Shown here piece after piece: positions 18,685 to 27,161 of a stretch of 64,000 bases of DNA. Position 1 is the first letter of the stretch; every line of letters begins with the position of its first letter. The notes beneath the pieces are model-generated. The model saw nothing but the letters and a program-made list of their open reading frames with translations, searched no databases and was not told where the DNA came from. Source of the DNA: Rudanella paleaurantiibacter. GTDB taxonomy: Bacteria; Bacteroidota; Bacteroidia; Cytophagales; Spirosomataceae. The stretch spans positions 124,001 to 188,000 of the forward strand of contig NZ_WELI01000009.1 in NCBI RefSeq assembly GCF_009184635.1, in the 5' to 3' direction. The position numbers were made by a program, and so were the translations under genes.

Positions 18685-18751
18685 GCGTCGGGTATTTACC
18701 ACGAAACGCAAAACAGCCATACAGCCCCCCAATTACCTACCCAACGACCCA

Positions 18752-19447
18752 TTAGTCGGCCAGCAACTGCTCAGCCAGCCGAACCAGGCCGGTGGTAGCC
18801 GGCTCGGCAATAAACGTTACCTGATCTCTATGGCGTAACTCCGGGGTGTTGGGGTCGACCACAAAAATAGGCACCCCACGCGGCACCGCGTAGGCCAACC
18901 CGGCGGCCGGATACACCGCCAGCGACGTACCAACCACAATAAAAATATCAGCCTGCTGGGTGATCTCGTAAGCAACCTCCATCATGGGTACCTCTTCGCC
19001 AAACCACACAATATGCGGCCGAAGCTGGTGGCCTTTTTCGCACAGGTCACCCATCTGGATTTCGTCGGTTTCCAGCTCATATACCAATGAAGGATCGCCC
19101 GTACTGCGCGCTTTGGCCAGTTCGCCGTGCAGGTGTAGCACTGTCGACGACCCCGCTTTTTCGTGCAGGTTGTCGACGTTCTGCGTGATGACCGTCACGT
19201 CGTATTTAGCTTCAAGGTCTACCAGGGACTTATGCCCAGCGTTGGGTTGCGCGCTCAGGGCCTGTTTCCGGCGTTTGTTATAAAAATCCTGCACCAGCGC
19301 CGGGTTACGCACCCAGGCATCGGCCGTGGCAACATCCTCAATTCGGTAGTTTTCCCAGAGCCCGTTTGCATCACGGAACGTTGCCAGACCACTTTCGGCG
19401 CTGATTCCCGCCCCCGATAAAACCACAAGTTTGCGTTTCGATTCCAT
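18752..19447 (-). CDS. cobB: NAD-dependent protein deacylase (sirtuin, CobB type)
   Basis: 231 residues. Rossmann-fold NAD motif GAGISAESGLATFRD (about 13-27), catalytic TQNVDNLHEKAGSSTVLHLHGE (the last His is the general base) and VGTSLAVYPAAGLAYAV. This is a short class III sirtuin that removes acyl groups from Lys using NAD. Only one Cys is left in the usual zinc-ribbon segment (DLCEKGHQLRPHIVWFGE), so zinc binding is probably lost; I recall the same in other Bacteroidota sirtuins. The gene precedes the endonuclease III-like gene by 67 nt on the same strand. Confidence 0.92.
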   Translation of the reverse strand: MESKRKLVVLSGAGISAESGLATFRDANGLWENYRIEDVATADAWVRNPALVQDFYNKRRKQALSAQPNAGHKSLVDLEAKYDVTVITQNVDNLHEKAGSSTVLHLHGELAKARSTGDPSLVYELETDEIQMGDLCEKGHQLRPHIVWFGEEVPMMEVAYEITQQADIFIVVGTSLAVYPAAGLAYAVPRGVPIFVVDPNTPELRHRDQVTFIAEPATTGLVRLAEQLLAD

Positions 19448-19480
19448 GTTTTTAAGATACGAAATTTGGGCTACAAACGA

Positions 19481-19530
19481 AAGCGGCCGGACCGACCGGG
19501 AGGCTATCCCAATCTATCCGGCCGCTTTTT
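19481..19530. terminator. Hairpin after topA
   Basis: AAGCGGCCGGA (19481-19491) pairs with TCCGGCCGCTT (19517-19527) over a 25-nt loop. The T-run is strong on the plus strand; on the minus strand, where topA ends 32 nt before, the tail is TTTCGTTTG. It probably ends topA transcription and insulates the sirtuin gene. Confidence 0.6.
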
Positions 19531-19558
19531 TATTCATTCGCCCCCAAGGAGCCTTTCT

Positions 19559-22198
19559 TTACTTTTTCTTCGCCGGAGCCTTTTTGGCGGGAGCGGCTTT
19601 CTTTGCCGTAGCCGTCTTTTTAGCAGGCGCTTTTTTCTCGGCCCCTTCGGCCGGTTCGCCCGCCAGTGCCAGACACTGTTCGAGCGTGAGCGTGGCCGGG
19701 TCGGTTTCTTTCGGAATCCGGACGTTGCGCTTTCCAACCGCCAGATAGGGTCCGTACATCCCGTTGACCACTTTTACGTTCGGGTTCTCCGGGAACTCCT
19801 TGATGTACTTATTCGCTTCAGCCTGCCGCTTCTGTTGAATCAACTCAATAGCCCGGTCGAGCGTAATCCCACCCAGTTGTTCGCCTTTAGGCAACGAGAT
19901 GTATTTATCTTCGAATTTCACGTACGGGCCAAAACGACCTTTACCCGTGGTTACGGGCTTGCCTTCAAACTCGCCCAGCGTGTCGCTTACCGATTCGGCC
20001 CGCTTCTGCTGAATCAGCTCGATAGCCCGCTCGGCACCCATCGAGTACGGGTCGTCTTCTTTCGTCAGCGATACGTACTTATCGTCGTGCCGTACATAGG
20101 GGCCAAACTTACCGATACCAATCACCATCGGCTTGTCTTCAAAGAAACCGACCTCGCGGGGCAGGGCAAACAGGTCGAGGGCCTCCTGCAACGAGATCGT
20201 TTCAATAAGCTGATCGGAGCGCAGGTTGGCGTACTGAGGCTTTTCTTCGTCAGTCGACTCGCCGATTTGCACATAAGCCCCGTACCGACCCAGCCGGGCC
20301 GATACTTTCTTGCCCGAAGCCGGATGGAGGCCCAACTCGCGGGCGCCTGTTTTGAACGACACGCCGTCGGAGCCTTGTACCTCTTCCACGTTCCGATGGA
20401 ACGGGTTGTAGAACCCTTCGAGCATCTGCTGCCAGTCGCGCCGACCGTTGGCGATTTCGTCAAAATCTTTTTCGACGTTCGCGGTAAACTTGAAATCAAC
20501 GATGTCGGGGAAATACTCCACCAGAAAATCGTTGACTACCATGCCGGTATTCGTCGGGAAGAGTTTCGCCTTTTCGGAACCGAACATCTCCTTACCGGCT
20601 TTTTCGCTCACTTGGTTCTGGGTCAGCAAAAGCTCACGGAAGGCGCGTTCCTGCCCTGCCCGGTCCGATTTCACTACGTACCCCCGGTTAATAATTGTCG
20701 AAATGGTAGGGGCATACGTAGATGGTCGCCCAATACCCATTTCTTCCAGTTTTTTCACCAGGCTGGCTTCAGCGTAGCGGGGCTGCGGGCGCGAGAACTT
20801 CTCGGTCGCTTTCATCTGCCCCAGATCGAGCGTCTGCCCGATCCGAAGCGGAGGCAACATCCCTTTGCTTTCTTCATCCTCATCATCTTTCGATTCGAGG
20901 TAAACCCGCAAAAAGCCGTCAAACTTAATTACTTCACCCTGCGCTACCAGCTCATTTGGGTACGAACCGGGCGCCGACGGAGCCGCGACAGGCATAGCAA
21001 ACGGGCTATCGTCGAGCGACGAAGCCTGCACGGTTTGGGTCGTACCGTTGCCGAACCGAATCGAAATGGTGGCTGTGGTGCGTTCGAGCTGGGCATCGGC
21101 CATTTGTGAGGCAATGGCCCGCTTCCAGATTAGTTCATACAACCGCTTTTCGTCGCGGTTAGAACCCGCGTCGCGGTCATTGAAATTAGTCGGCCGGATG
21201 GCTTCGTGGGCCTCCTGTGCCGACTCGTTTTTGGTTTTATACTGGCGAGTCTGGACATAGTTAGGGCCAAACTCGGTTTCTATTTCAGCTTTGGCTTTCC
21301 CGATGGCCTCCTGCGAGAGGTTGGTCGAGTCGGTACGCATGTACGAGATTTTACCGGCTTCGTACAGGCTTTGGGCCAGTTTCATGGTCCGGTCGACGGC
21401 GTAGCTCATCTTGCGCGAGGCTTCCTGCTGCAACGTCGACGTGGTAAAGGGCGGAGCCGGCGATTTCTTTGCGGGCTTCGTCTCCAGGTTTTTAATCGTA
21501 AACTCGGCACCCACACAGAGCTGCAAAAAGCCCCGGGCCTCCTCAACGGTCGCAAAGTTCTTGGGCAGTTCGGCATTCAGAATTTTACCGCCCTCAACCA
21601 CAAACTGAGCCGTTACTTTAAAGCTTGATTTGGACTGGTGCGCGTCTATCTCGCGCTCGCGGTCGACCACTAACCGCAACGCCACCGACTGCACCCGACC
21701 GGCCGATAAGCCGGTGCTGCCGCCTTTGATCTTACGCCAGAGAACGGGCGAAAGCTCATAACCCACCAACCGGTCAAGCACCCGGCGAGCCTGCTGGGCA
21801 TTGACCAGATTCAGGTCAATAGACCGAGGCTGTCCAATAGCGTTCAGGATAGCGTTTTTGGTAATCTCCCGAAAGACAATCCGTTTGGTGTTCTCACGTA
21901 GGCCCAAAGCCTCTTTCAAGTGCCACGAAATAGCCTCCCCCTCCCGGTCGTCGTCGGTTGCGAGCCAGACCTCCTGAGCTTCCTTGGCCATTTTCTTCAG
22001 TTCGTTGACCAATTGGCGCTTGTCCGGCGAAACTTCGTACGCCGGTTTAAAGCCGTTGCTCACATCAACGGCCAAGCCATCTTTGGGCAGGTCGCGAACG
22101 TGGCCGTAGCTCGACCGAACCGTAAAATCTTTACCTAAGTAGCCTTCAATGGTTTTCGCCTTGGCAGGCGACTCCACAATGACTAAGTTCTTTGACAT
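19559..22198 (-). CDS. topA: DNA topoisomerase I
   Basis: 879 residues from the ATG at 22198 (MSKNLVIVESPAKAKTIEGYLG), the family's usual start. The TOPRIM domain has ATDDDREGE. The catalytic Tyr lies in SYMRTDSTNLS. The C-terminal part carries at least four topoisomerase C-terminal repeats (GRYGAYVQIG, GKFGPYVRHD, GRFGPYVKFED, GMYGPYLAVG) in place of zinc fingers. The last 30 residues are a Lys/Ala/Pro tail (APAKKTATAKKAAPAKKAP) that looks like histone H1 and probably binds DNA. It relaxes negative supercoils. Its promoter is seen at 22249-22281. Confidence 0.96.
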   Translation of the reverse strand: MSKNLVIVESPAKAKTIEGYLGKDFTVRSSYGHVRDLPKDGLAVDVSNGFKPAYEVSPDKRQLVNELKKMAKEAQEVWLATDDDREGEAISWHLKEALGLRENTKRIVFREITKNAILNAIGQPRSIDLNLVNAQQARRVLDRLVGYELSPVLWRKIKGGSTGLSAGRVQSVALRLVVDREREIDAHQSKSSFKVTAQFVVEGGKILNAELPKNFATVEEARGFLQLCVGAEFTIKNLETKPAKKSPAPPFTTSTLQQEASRKMSYAVDRTMKLAQSLYEAGKISYMRTDSTNLSQEAIGKAKAEIETEFGPNYVQTRQYKTKNESAQEAHEAIRPTNFNDRDAGSNRDEKRLYELIWKRAIASQMADAQLERTTATISIRFGNGTTQTVQASSLDDSPFAMPVAAPSAPGSYPNELVAQGEVIKFDGFLRVYLESKDDEDEESKGMLPPLRIGQTLDLGQMKATEKFSRPQPRYAEASLVKKLEEMGIGRPSTYAPTISTIINRGYVVKSDRAGQERAFRELLLTQNQVSEKAGKEMFGSEKAKLFPTNTGMVVNDFLVEYFPDIVDFKFTANVEKDFDEIANGRRDWQQMLEGFYNPFHRNVEEVQGSDGVSFKTGARELGLHPASGKKVSARLGRYGAYVQIGESTDEEKPQYANLRSDQLIETISLQEALDLFALPREVGFFEDKPMVIGIGKFGPYVRHDDKYVSLTKEDDPYSMGAERAIELIQQKRAESVSDTLGEFEGKPVTTGKGRFGPYVKFEDKYISLPKGEQLGGITLDRAIELIQQKRQAEANKYIKEFPENPNVKVVNGMYGPYLAVGKRNVRIPKETDPATLTLEQCLALAGEPAEGAEKKAPAKKTATAKKAAPAKKAPAKKK

Positions 22199-22516
22199 AA
22201 ATGGTCTTTCAGGTTGATGCATCCCCACAGTTCGCTACCGCATTCCGCCAAATATAGACGCAAAACGAGTGAATGTTGCAACACACCGCAACATGCCCAC
22301 TCTCTACGATACGAACCAGATTGTAATAAATTAACAAAATATTAGGCTAAACCGTTCGATCTGGCATTTTCAACTAAAGCGTATTACTCTACACTATTTG
22401 TAGATTTAATACCCCACATTTATCCCTTTCCGCAGACCTAACTATCAGATAATCAGTAGTGGCATAATCATTGACAGGGGATTAGGCAGTTCAACACAAC
22501 CTTAAACTATTTGATT
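22199..22516. other. Divergent intergenic region between topA and the YciF-like gene
   Basis: No gene is seen in these 318 bases. They hold the topA promoter and a 7-bp hairpin (ATGTTGC 22273-22279 with GCAACAT 22288-22294). On the right there is AT-rich sequence without a consensus -7 box, so the YciF-like gene may depend on another sigma factor. Confidence 0.45.
22249..22281 (-). promoter_or_regulatory. Promoter of topA
   Basis: On the minus strand TTG (22281-22279) and TATATTTG (22256-22249) are 22 nt apart. Transcription would start near 22242, 44 nt before the topA ATG. Confidence 0.6.
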
Positions 22517-23419
22517 ATGGCATCGCTGATGGATCGTGTGTCGAATTTCTTTAGTGGAAACGACGCAGACACGGGTGAGGGATTGAAAAGCCTTTTTATC
22601 ACCGAACTTAAAGACATTTATTACGCAGAGGGACAAGCCATCGATGCGCTGGCCGAACAGGCCGATGCCGCTACAACCGATGAAGTTCGGAATGCGTTTC
22701 TGCAACACCAGGAAGAATCACGTAACCAGCGGACTCGACTGGAACGTGTATTCGATAGTCTCGGTGTTTCGGCTACAGAAGGAACTTGCGACGCCATTGA
22801 CGGTTTAGCCGATGATGGTCGGCGGGTGGTTTCAAACACCGAATCGGGTTCGCTGACGCGGGACGCCGGTCTGATTATGGCAGCCCAAAAAGTAGAGCAT
22901 CACGAGATTGCGTCGTATGGCTCGGCCGTAACACTGGCCAAGGTACTGGGCTACCATGAAGCCGCTCAATTGCTCCAGCAAACACTGGACGAAGAGAAAA
23001 ATACCGACAAAAAATTGACCCAACTGGCCGAATCGTTTATTAACCAACGGGCCGCCGGTGAAAGCGACGATATGGACAACGACAGCTATGACCGCTACCG
23101 GGATCGGGACAGCGTAACCAACGAGGCTTCGATGGGCTCAGGCATGTCGAGTTCGGGCACAATGGGCTACGGCTACACAGGTAGTGGATCGGGCATGTCA
23201 TCGGGCTCAGGTATGTCGTCAGATTCGGATTACCGCAGTGGCTCAACCGGATCGGGCATGTCGTCGGGCTCACAATACGGGAGTGGCTCGGGTATGGGTT
23301 CGGGATCGTCATCAACCGGCGGCTACAGCAGCGGCTCATCGATGGACGATGACGATTCGTCGACACCCCGGTATAACCCCAACCGCGATGCCACCCTGGG
23401 CGGCACGAGTGGGGTGTAG
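22517..23419 (+). CDS. YciF-like (DUF892) ferritin-fold protein with Gly/Ser/Met tail
   Basis: 300 residues from the ATG at 22517. The ferritin-like DUF892 domain spans about 17-178: LKSLFITELKDIYYAEGQAIDALAEQADA, LQHQEESRNQRTRLE and VEHHEIASYGSAVTLAKVLGY. The Glu and His residues of a di-iron site are present. The family is linked to stress survival. The last 120 residues are a repetitive Gly/Ser/Met/Tyr tail with several GSGMSSGS units, which is unusual for the family and probably disordered. A 24-bp hairpin terminator follows. I see no standard promoter, which would fit a stress sigma factor (inference). Confidence 0.85.
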   Translation: MASLMDRVSNFFSGNDADTGEGLKSLFITELKDIYYAEGQAIDALAEQADAATTDEVRNAFLQHQEESRNQRTRLERVFDSLGVSATEGTCDAIDGLADDGRRVVSNTESGSLTRDAGLIMAAQKVEHHEIASYGSAVTLAKVLGYHEAAQLLQQTLDEEKNTDKKLTQLAESFINQRAAGESDDMDNDSYDRYRDRDSVTNEASMGSGMSSSGTMGYGYTGSGSGMSSGSGMSSDSDYRSGSTGSGMSSGSQYGSGSGMGSGSSSTGGYSSGSSMDDDDSSTPRYNPNRDATLGGTSGV

Positions 23420-23434
23420 CCAATAAAACTAAAT

Positions 23435-23484
23435 AAACGAGGGTGAAGTAGTCAGAATGGATTCTGACTACTTCACCCTCGTTT
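23435..23484. terminator. Long perfect bidirectional terminator hairpin
   Basis: Positions 23435-23458 are the exact inverse of 23461-23484 (24 bp, two-base centre GG). A-rich on the left and T-rich on the right, it serves the two convergent genes ending at 23419 and 23498. Confidence 0.88.
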
Positions 23485-23497
23485 GCGTTTGGGCGGT

Positions 23498-23929
23498 TTA
23501 CTGCGCCAACCGTAGCGACTGCCAGGTAGCCATTTGCCAACGTCCGTTTCGCTTCACGTACACATCGGTGTAGCGTAGGCGAAGATCAGTGAGTTTACCA
23601 TCGGGCGCGTTCATCTTGATATCGCAACGACCGTTGATAATGGCGGTATTGCCATACACCCGCACTTTCTGCTCTTTTACGTCAATTGTATTGTACGACG
23701 ATTTGCCGTCTTTGATCGACTGAATAAACGATTCCTTGCCGTCGACATTACCGTTCGAGTGCGTGTACACCAGATCGTCGGTGAGCAATTTGCCCAACGC
23801 ATCGTAATCTTTGGCCACTTGCGCATCGAACCGCGCTTTTTCGGCCGCCAGAACAGCTTTCTCGTCGGCACTTTGTGCGAAAACGGTTGCCCACGAGAGG
23901 AGCATGAAAAACGAAAGAAGTAGACGCAT
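23498..23929 (-). CDS. Secreted NTF2-like (DUF4440/SnoaL-like) protein
   Basis: 143 residues with a signal peptide (about 1-18, ending VFAQS). The mature protein has the NTF2-like pattern: AVLAAEKARFDAQVAKDYDALGKLLTDDLVYTHSNG, GKESFIQSIKDG and LRYTDVYVKRNGRWQMATWQSLRL. This is typical of DUF4440 proteins, small cone-shaped domains with varied or unknown ligands. It is convergent with the YciF-like gene across the long hairpin. Enzymatic activity cannot be assigned. Confidence 0.8.
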   Translation of the reverse strand: MRLLLSFFMLLSWATVFAQSADEKAVLAAEKARFDAQVAKDYDALGKLLTDDLVYTHSNGNVDGKESFIQSIKDGKSSYNTIDVKEQKVRVYGNTAIINGRCDIKMNAPDGKLTDLRLRYTDVYVKRNGRWQMATWQSLRLAQ

Positions 23930-24038
23930 AAGAGGTTTTATCGTTTCGGGGTTATGGTTTACGATTCGGTTAACCTACCCGATAAGGCAGCGGAACCCCG
24001 CATCTAACCGGCCAGTCCATCAAAAACCCGTTGTCTAA

Positions 24039-24998
24039 TCAGAACACTTCGCGGGCAATGCGGGCCACGTTGTCGGCCTTACCCATCGTATAGTAATGTA
24101 AAACAGGTACGCCAGCCGCCATCAGCTCGCGCGATTGCGCAATGCCCCACTCTATCCCTACCTCACGGGCTTGTGCATCGTTTTCGCAGGCTTCTACGGC
24201 TTTAACCAACTCCTGCGGCATTTCAAGATGAAACAGCTTGGGCAGAATCTGCAGTTGCCGACGAGTGCTCAACGGTTTCAGGCCCGGAATAATAGGAATA
24301 GTGATACCATGTGCACGGCACCGCGCTACAAAATCGAAGTACTTCTGATTGTCGAAAAACATCTGGGTCACAATGTAGTCGGCCCCTTTCTCAACTTTCT
24401 TTTTGAGAAAATCGAAGTCGGTATCCGGGTCCATTGCCTCAAAATGCTTTTCGGGATAGGCCGCTACACCCACGCAGAAATTACTGGGGGCCAGGGCGGT
24501 ATCTTCTTCGTGTAGATAAATGCCCCCATTCATGTTCACCACCTGTTCGACCAGCTCGCTGGCGTAGGAATAGCCGTTGTCTTTGGGCTTAAAGGTGTTA
24601 AAGGGCTTAGCCGGGTCGCCCCGGAGCACGAGCACATTATCGATGCCGAGGTAGTGCAGGTCGATCAGAAAATCCTCCGTCTCTTCGCGGGTGAATCCTC
24701 CGCAGAGCACATGCGGTACCGGGTCTACCCCAAACCGGTGCATAATAGCCGAGCAGATGCCCACCGTACCGGGCCGCTTACGCGTTACGATTTTCTTGAT
24801 CGAACCGTCGGGCATGGGCCGCTCAATGTACTCTTCGCGGTGATACGTCACGTCGATAAACGGCGGCTTGAACTCCATCAGCGGCTCGATATTATCGAGC
24901 AGGTTTTTGAGATTGTCGCCCTTGATCGGCGGAATAACTTCAATGGAGAAGATTGGCTTTCCGTTGGCGTTACGGATGTGATCGGTAATCTTGGTCAT
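24039..24998 (-). CDS. metF: 5,10-methylenetetrahydrofolate reductase
   Basis: 319 residues, a TIM-barrel flavoprotein that reduces methylene-THF to methyl-THF for methionine synthesis. Recognisable segments are FSIEVIPPIKGDNLKNL (catalytic Glu), DVTYHREEY, HVLCGGFTREETEDFLIDLHYLGIDNVLVLRGDP, DFLKKKVEKGADYIVTQMFFDN and IPIIPGLKPLSTRRQL. The start is 100 nt downstream of a clear promoter, and that leader can form competing structures (see the leader entry), so synthesis is probably controlled by an RNA element. Confidence 0.95.
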   Translation of the reverse strand: MTKITDHIRNANGKPIFSIEVIPPIKGDNLKNLLDNIEPLMEFKPPFIDVTYHREEYIERPMPDGSIKKIVTRKRPGTVGICSAIMHRFGVDPVPHVLCGGFTREETEDFLIDLHYLGIDNVLVLRGDPAKPFNTFKPKDNGYSYASELVEQVVNMNGGIYLHEEDTALAPSNFCVGVAAYPEKHFEAMDPDTDFDFLKKKVEKGADYIVTQMFFDNQKYFDFVARCRAHGITIPIIPGLKPLSTRRQLQILPKLFHLEMPQELVKAVEACENDAQAREVGIEWGIAQSRELMAAGVPVLHYYTMGKADNVARIAREVF

Positions 24999-25106
24999 TT
25001 CGTGTGTGTTCCCCGCGCTATGTCGGGGGGCTTAAGCTCCTTATGCTGAGTTTGGAGCGTGTTCGTAAAGTAAGCCCAACCACCGGGCTACGTAATCTCA
25101 GTCCCG
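24999..25106 (-). ncRNA. Structured metF leader, candidate riboswitch
   Basis: In minus-strand RNA, CUGAG (25101-25097) can pair with CUCAG (25050-25046), which sits in the loop of the hairpin GCUCC/GGAGC (25058-25054 with 25040-25036): an H-type pseudoknot. GGGCUUA (25077-25071) can pair either with upstream UAGCCC (25090-25085) or with downstream UAAGCCC (25034-25028), giving two exclusive folds near the start codon. I do not recognise SAM-I, SAM-II, THF or cobalamin consensus. The element is inferred from pairing and from its place upstream of metF. Confidence 0.45.
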
Positions 25107-25139
25107 CAAATATATCCGCCCGGTCTCATAAATGCGCAA
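25107..25139 (-). promoter_or_regulatory. Promoter of metF
   Basis: On the minus strand TATATTTG (25114-25107) is preceded by TTG (about 25139-25137) with 22 nt between. It sets the start of the structured leader near 25100. Confidence 0.6.
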
Positions 25140-25151
25140 CCGGGCGCGTAA

Positions 25152-26018
25152 TCAGGGCAGGGCAACCTGCACATACACGCCATTGGCTACACCATTGGTC
25201 CAGGGCGTCACACGCATCGAATACGCCTTACTACCCGCACGGGGCCGATGCAGCCGGGGCACCAGCCAACCTGCAGCCGAGCCAACAGCCGCTCCTACCA
25301 GCAAGTCGGTCGGAAAGTGTTTACCGGCTTCGTAGCGGAGCAGGGCCGTGGTGGTAGCCAGCCCCAATGAGCCCACCCAAACCACCGGTTTAAGTTTCGA
25401 GACCGGGAAATAATGCCCAAACACCGTAGACGCAAATACGGCCGAGGCAAACGATACAGACGCGTGGCCAGAGAAAAAGGCCCGCCGGGCATCGCGGTCC
25501 ATTTTTTCGCTCAGGGGAGCCGCTGCGTGGTACACAAACGGCCGGTTGCGCAGGGCCACCTCTTTCACTATATCAACGGTGCCGAGCGTAAGCAACATCG
25601 TTTGGGCGTATAAAAGAGGCACCGTAAACCATTTTTTCTGGCGCAGGGTAGGTAAGCCCGTCAGGCCCACCACGCCCACCGTTCCGAGCAGGGTCAAATC
25701 GCTCAGGCGGGCCGCCTTCGGCGACCAATTACGGGTGGCACCCCGGTCAAATGCGTTGATCGACTGCGGATCAAGCTGCGCGATTTGTGCTTCGGTCAGG
25801 CCCGACTGCCCCTGTCCAATCAGCAGGGCAGCACCGTTGGCCGCTAACCCGAGGGCAAGCAGCCGAATTTCGCGGCCGGTCTGTAGTTGGTAAACGGAGT
25901 CGCGGGGTACAAGGGGCTGAGCCATCAGGTTCAGACCGGTTCCCCAAAAACAAAGGCACCAAATAAAGGCAGGGATCACCCCAACTGTCCGTCCGCTCGG
26001 CTTTCGATTGTTTCTCAA
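25152..26018 (-). CDS. PAP2-family phosphatase
   Basis: 288 residues with a signal peptide or first helix (about 12-33) and several membrane segments. The three phosphatase motifs are complete: K152-x6-R159-P160 (KEVALRNRP), SGH at 183-185 (FFSGHASVSF) and R228-x5-H234-x3-D238 (RYEAGKHFPTD). Enzymes of this type remove phosphate from lipid phosphates such as undecaprenyl pyrophosphate or phosphatidate on the outer face of the membrane. The start overlaps the nitrilase-fold gene by 4 nt, so they form one unit. The substrate is not determined. Confidence 0.88.
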   Translation of the reverse strand: MRNNRKPSGRTVGVIPAFIWCLCFWGTGLNLMAQPLVPRDSVYQLQTGREIRLLALGLAANGAALLIGQGQSGLTEAQIAQLDPQSINAFDRGATRNWSPKAARLSDLTLLGTVGVVGLTGLPTLRQKKWFTVPLLYAQTMLLTLGTVDIVKEVALRNRPFVYHAAAPLSEKMDRDARRAFFSGHASVSFASAVFASTVFGHYFPVSKLKPVVWVGSLGLATTTALLRYEAGKHFPTDLLVGAAVGSAAGWLVPRLHRPRAGSKAYSMRVTPWTNGVANGVYVQVALP

Positions 26019-27028
26019 AATATCTCTTTCTTTAGTTTGTCGATAACCGCCTGCTGCGTTTTGGCAAAATGTGTCCGGTCGACGGGTTCAGCCAACAGGG
26101 TATTGGGTGGAGAAAACGAATGGCCCGTGTAGCTTTCAGCGTACAGCTCGAACCGTTGGCGAGCCAACACATTGGCTGCGCCCGGACGCTGGCGGTGCGC
26201 CCGCAAGGCGTTGAGGTCAATGTCGGCATGGGCGGCCATACTCTCACCAAAGCCGGCCTCGGCCAGTACCAGCCCTTTGTAATCAATCACTTTTGAGCCC
26301 CCATCGGCCGAGTTGGCGGGCAAAGCTCCTCCGCTTACCCCAGCCGTGTTGGCCGAAACCACATAAGCCATATTTTCGGCGGCACGGGCCAATGGAGCCA
26401 CCCGGCCGGGCGTAAGCAGCGGGCTACCTACCTCCGAGGCTGAGTGCAGGAGAATTTCGGCCCCGCGCATAGCCAAACAACGGGCCACCTCCGGAAACAG
26501 AATCTCGTCGGACGCCATGCAGGCCAGGTTTCCAATATTGGTTTTGGCAACCGGAAAAATAGAGTCGTACCCATAAGCTTCCAGATAGTACGCCCACACA
26601 TCGTGCGGGGTAGGGATGTTGAGTGCGTTTAACCGTCGGTATCGCAACAGAACGTTGCCGTTGGGCCCGATAATAAAACTAGTCTGGAAGTAAAGGTCCG
26701 GGAAATGCGGGTCCTGCTCATAGGCATTACCCGAAAAGTAGATTTGTAGCCGCTGCACCATGGCCCCCAAGGCTTCGTAAATCCGCCCATCGATTTCCAA
26801 AGCCGCTTTGTCGCGCCATTCAACCAACGTTTCGCCGAGAGGAGGCCCCGACAGAAAAAGTTCGGGTGCCACAACCAGCATGGTATCACGGCCAATTCGG
26901 CTGATGGACGCTTCGATCTGCCGTTCGACCCGGTCGATAGATTGTAGCATTTGCTCCTCGCTTTGCTCGCGGGAGGTACAGGCGTTTACGGTTTGGCAAG
27001 CGGTTTGGAGGGCCAGGGATTTATACAT
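26015..27028 (-). CDS. Nitrilase-fold carbon-nitrogen hydrolase-like protein, catalytic Lys not seen
   Basis: 337 residues from the ATG at 27028 (MYKSLALQTACQTVN). The fold is recognised from VVAPELFLSG (E56), GPNGNVLLRYRRLN and NLACMASDEILFPEVARCLAMRGAEILLHSASE (C170). The family triad is Glu-Lys-Cys; at the Lys position (residues 131-132) the protein has RR instead of RK, so the catalytic Lys seems to be Arg. Either this subgroup uses a shifted residue or it is not an ordinary amidase. It is co-transcribed with the PAP2 gene and diverges from bshB1. Substrate unknown. Confidence 0.8.
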   Translation of the reverse strand: MYKSLALQTACQTVNACTSREQSEEQMLQSIDRVERQIEASISRIGRDTMLVVAPELFLSGPPLGETLVEWRDKAALEIDGRIYEALGAMVQRLQIYFSGNAYEQDPHFPDLYFQTSFIIGPNGNVLLRYRRLNALNIPTPHDVWAYYLEAYGYDSIFPVAKTNIGNLACMASDEILFPEVARCLAMRGAEILLHSASEVGSPLLTPGRVAPLARAAENMAYVVSANTAGVSGGALPANSADGGSKVIDYKGLVLAEAGFGESMAAHADIDLNALRAHRQRPGAANVLARQRFELYAESYTGHSFSPPNTLLAEPVDRTHFAKTQQAVIDKLKKEIF

Positions 27029-27161
27029 AGAAAGAGTTTGTTGTTCAGAGTGGTCGGATTGGGCCGACAGTGACCGGCGATTGGTGGCGAAAATAGCGGA
27101 ATCGAAACAAAATCGCACCAACGGGCGTCAGGGCTGCAACAATCCTTTTTACCTTCGTAGC

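Noticed and set aside
19466-21109. Long open frame of 547 codons on the plus strand
   Set aside because: Lies opposite topA, follows its codon periodicity and shows no domain; topA motifs are unmistakable.
24999-25100. SAM-I riboswitch before metF
   Set aside because: The conserved core of that class is not found; only the competing pairings support regulation.
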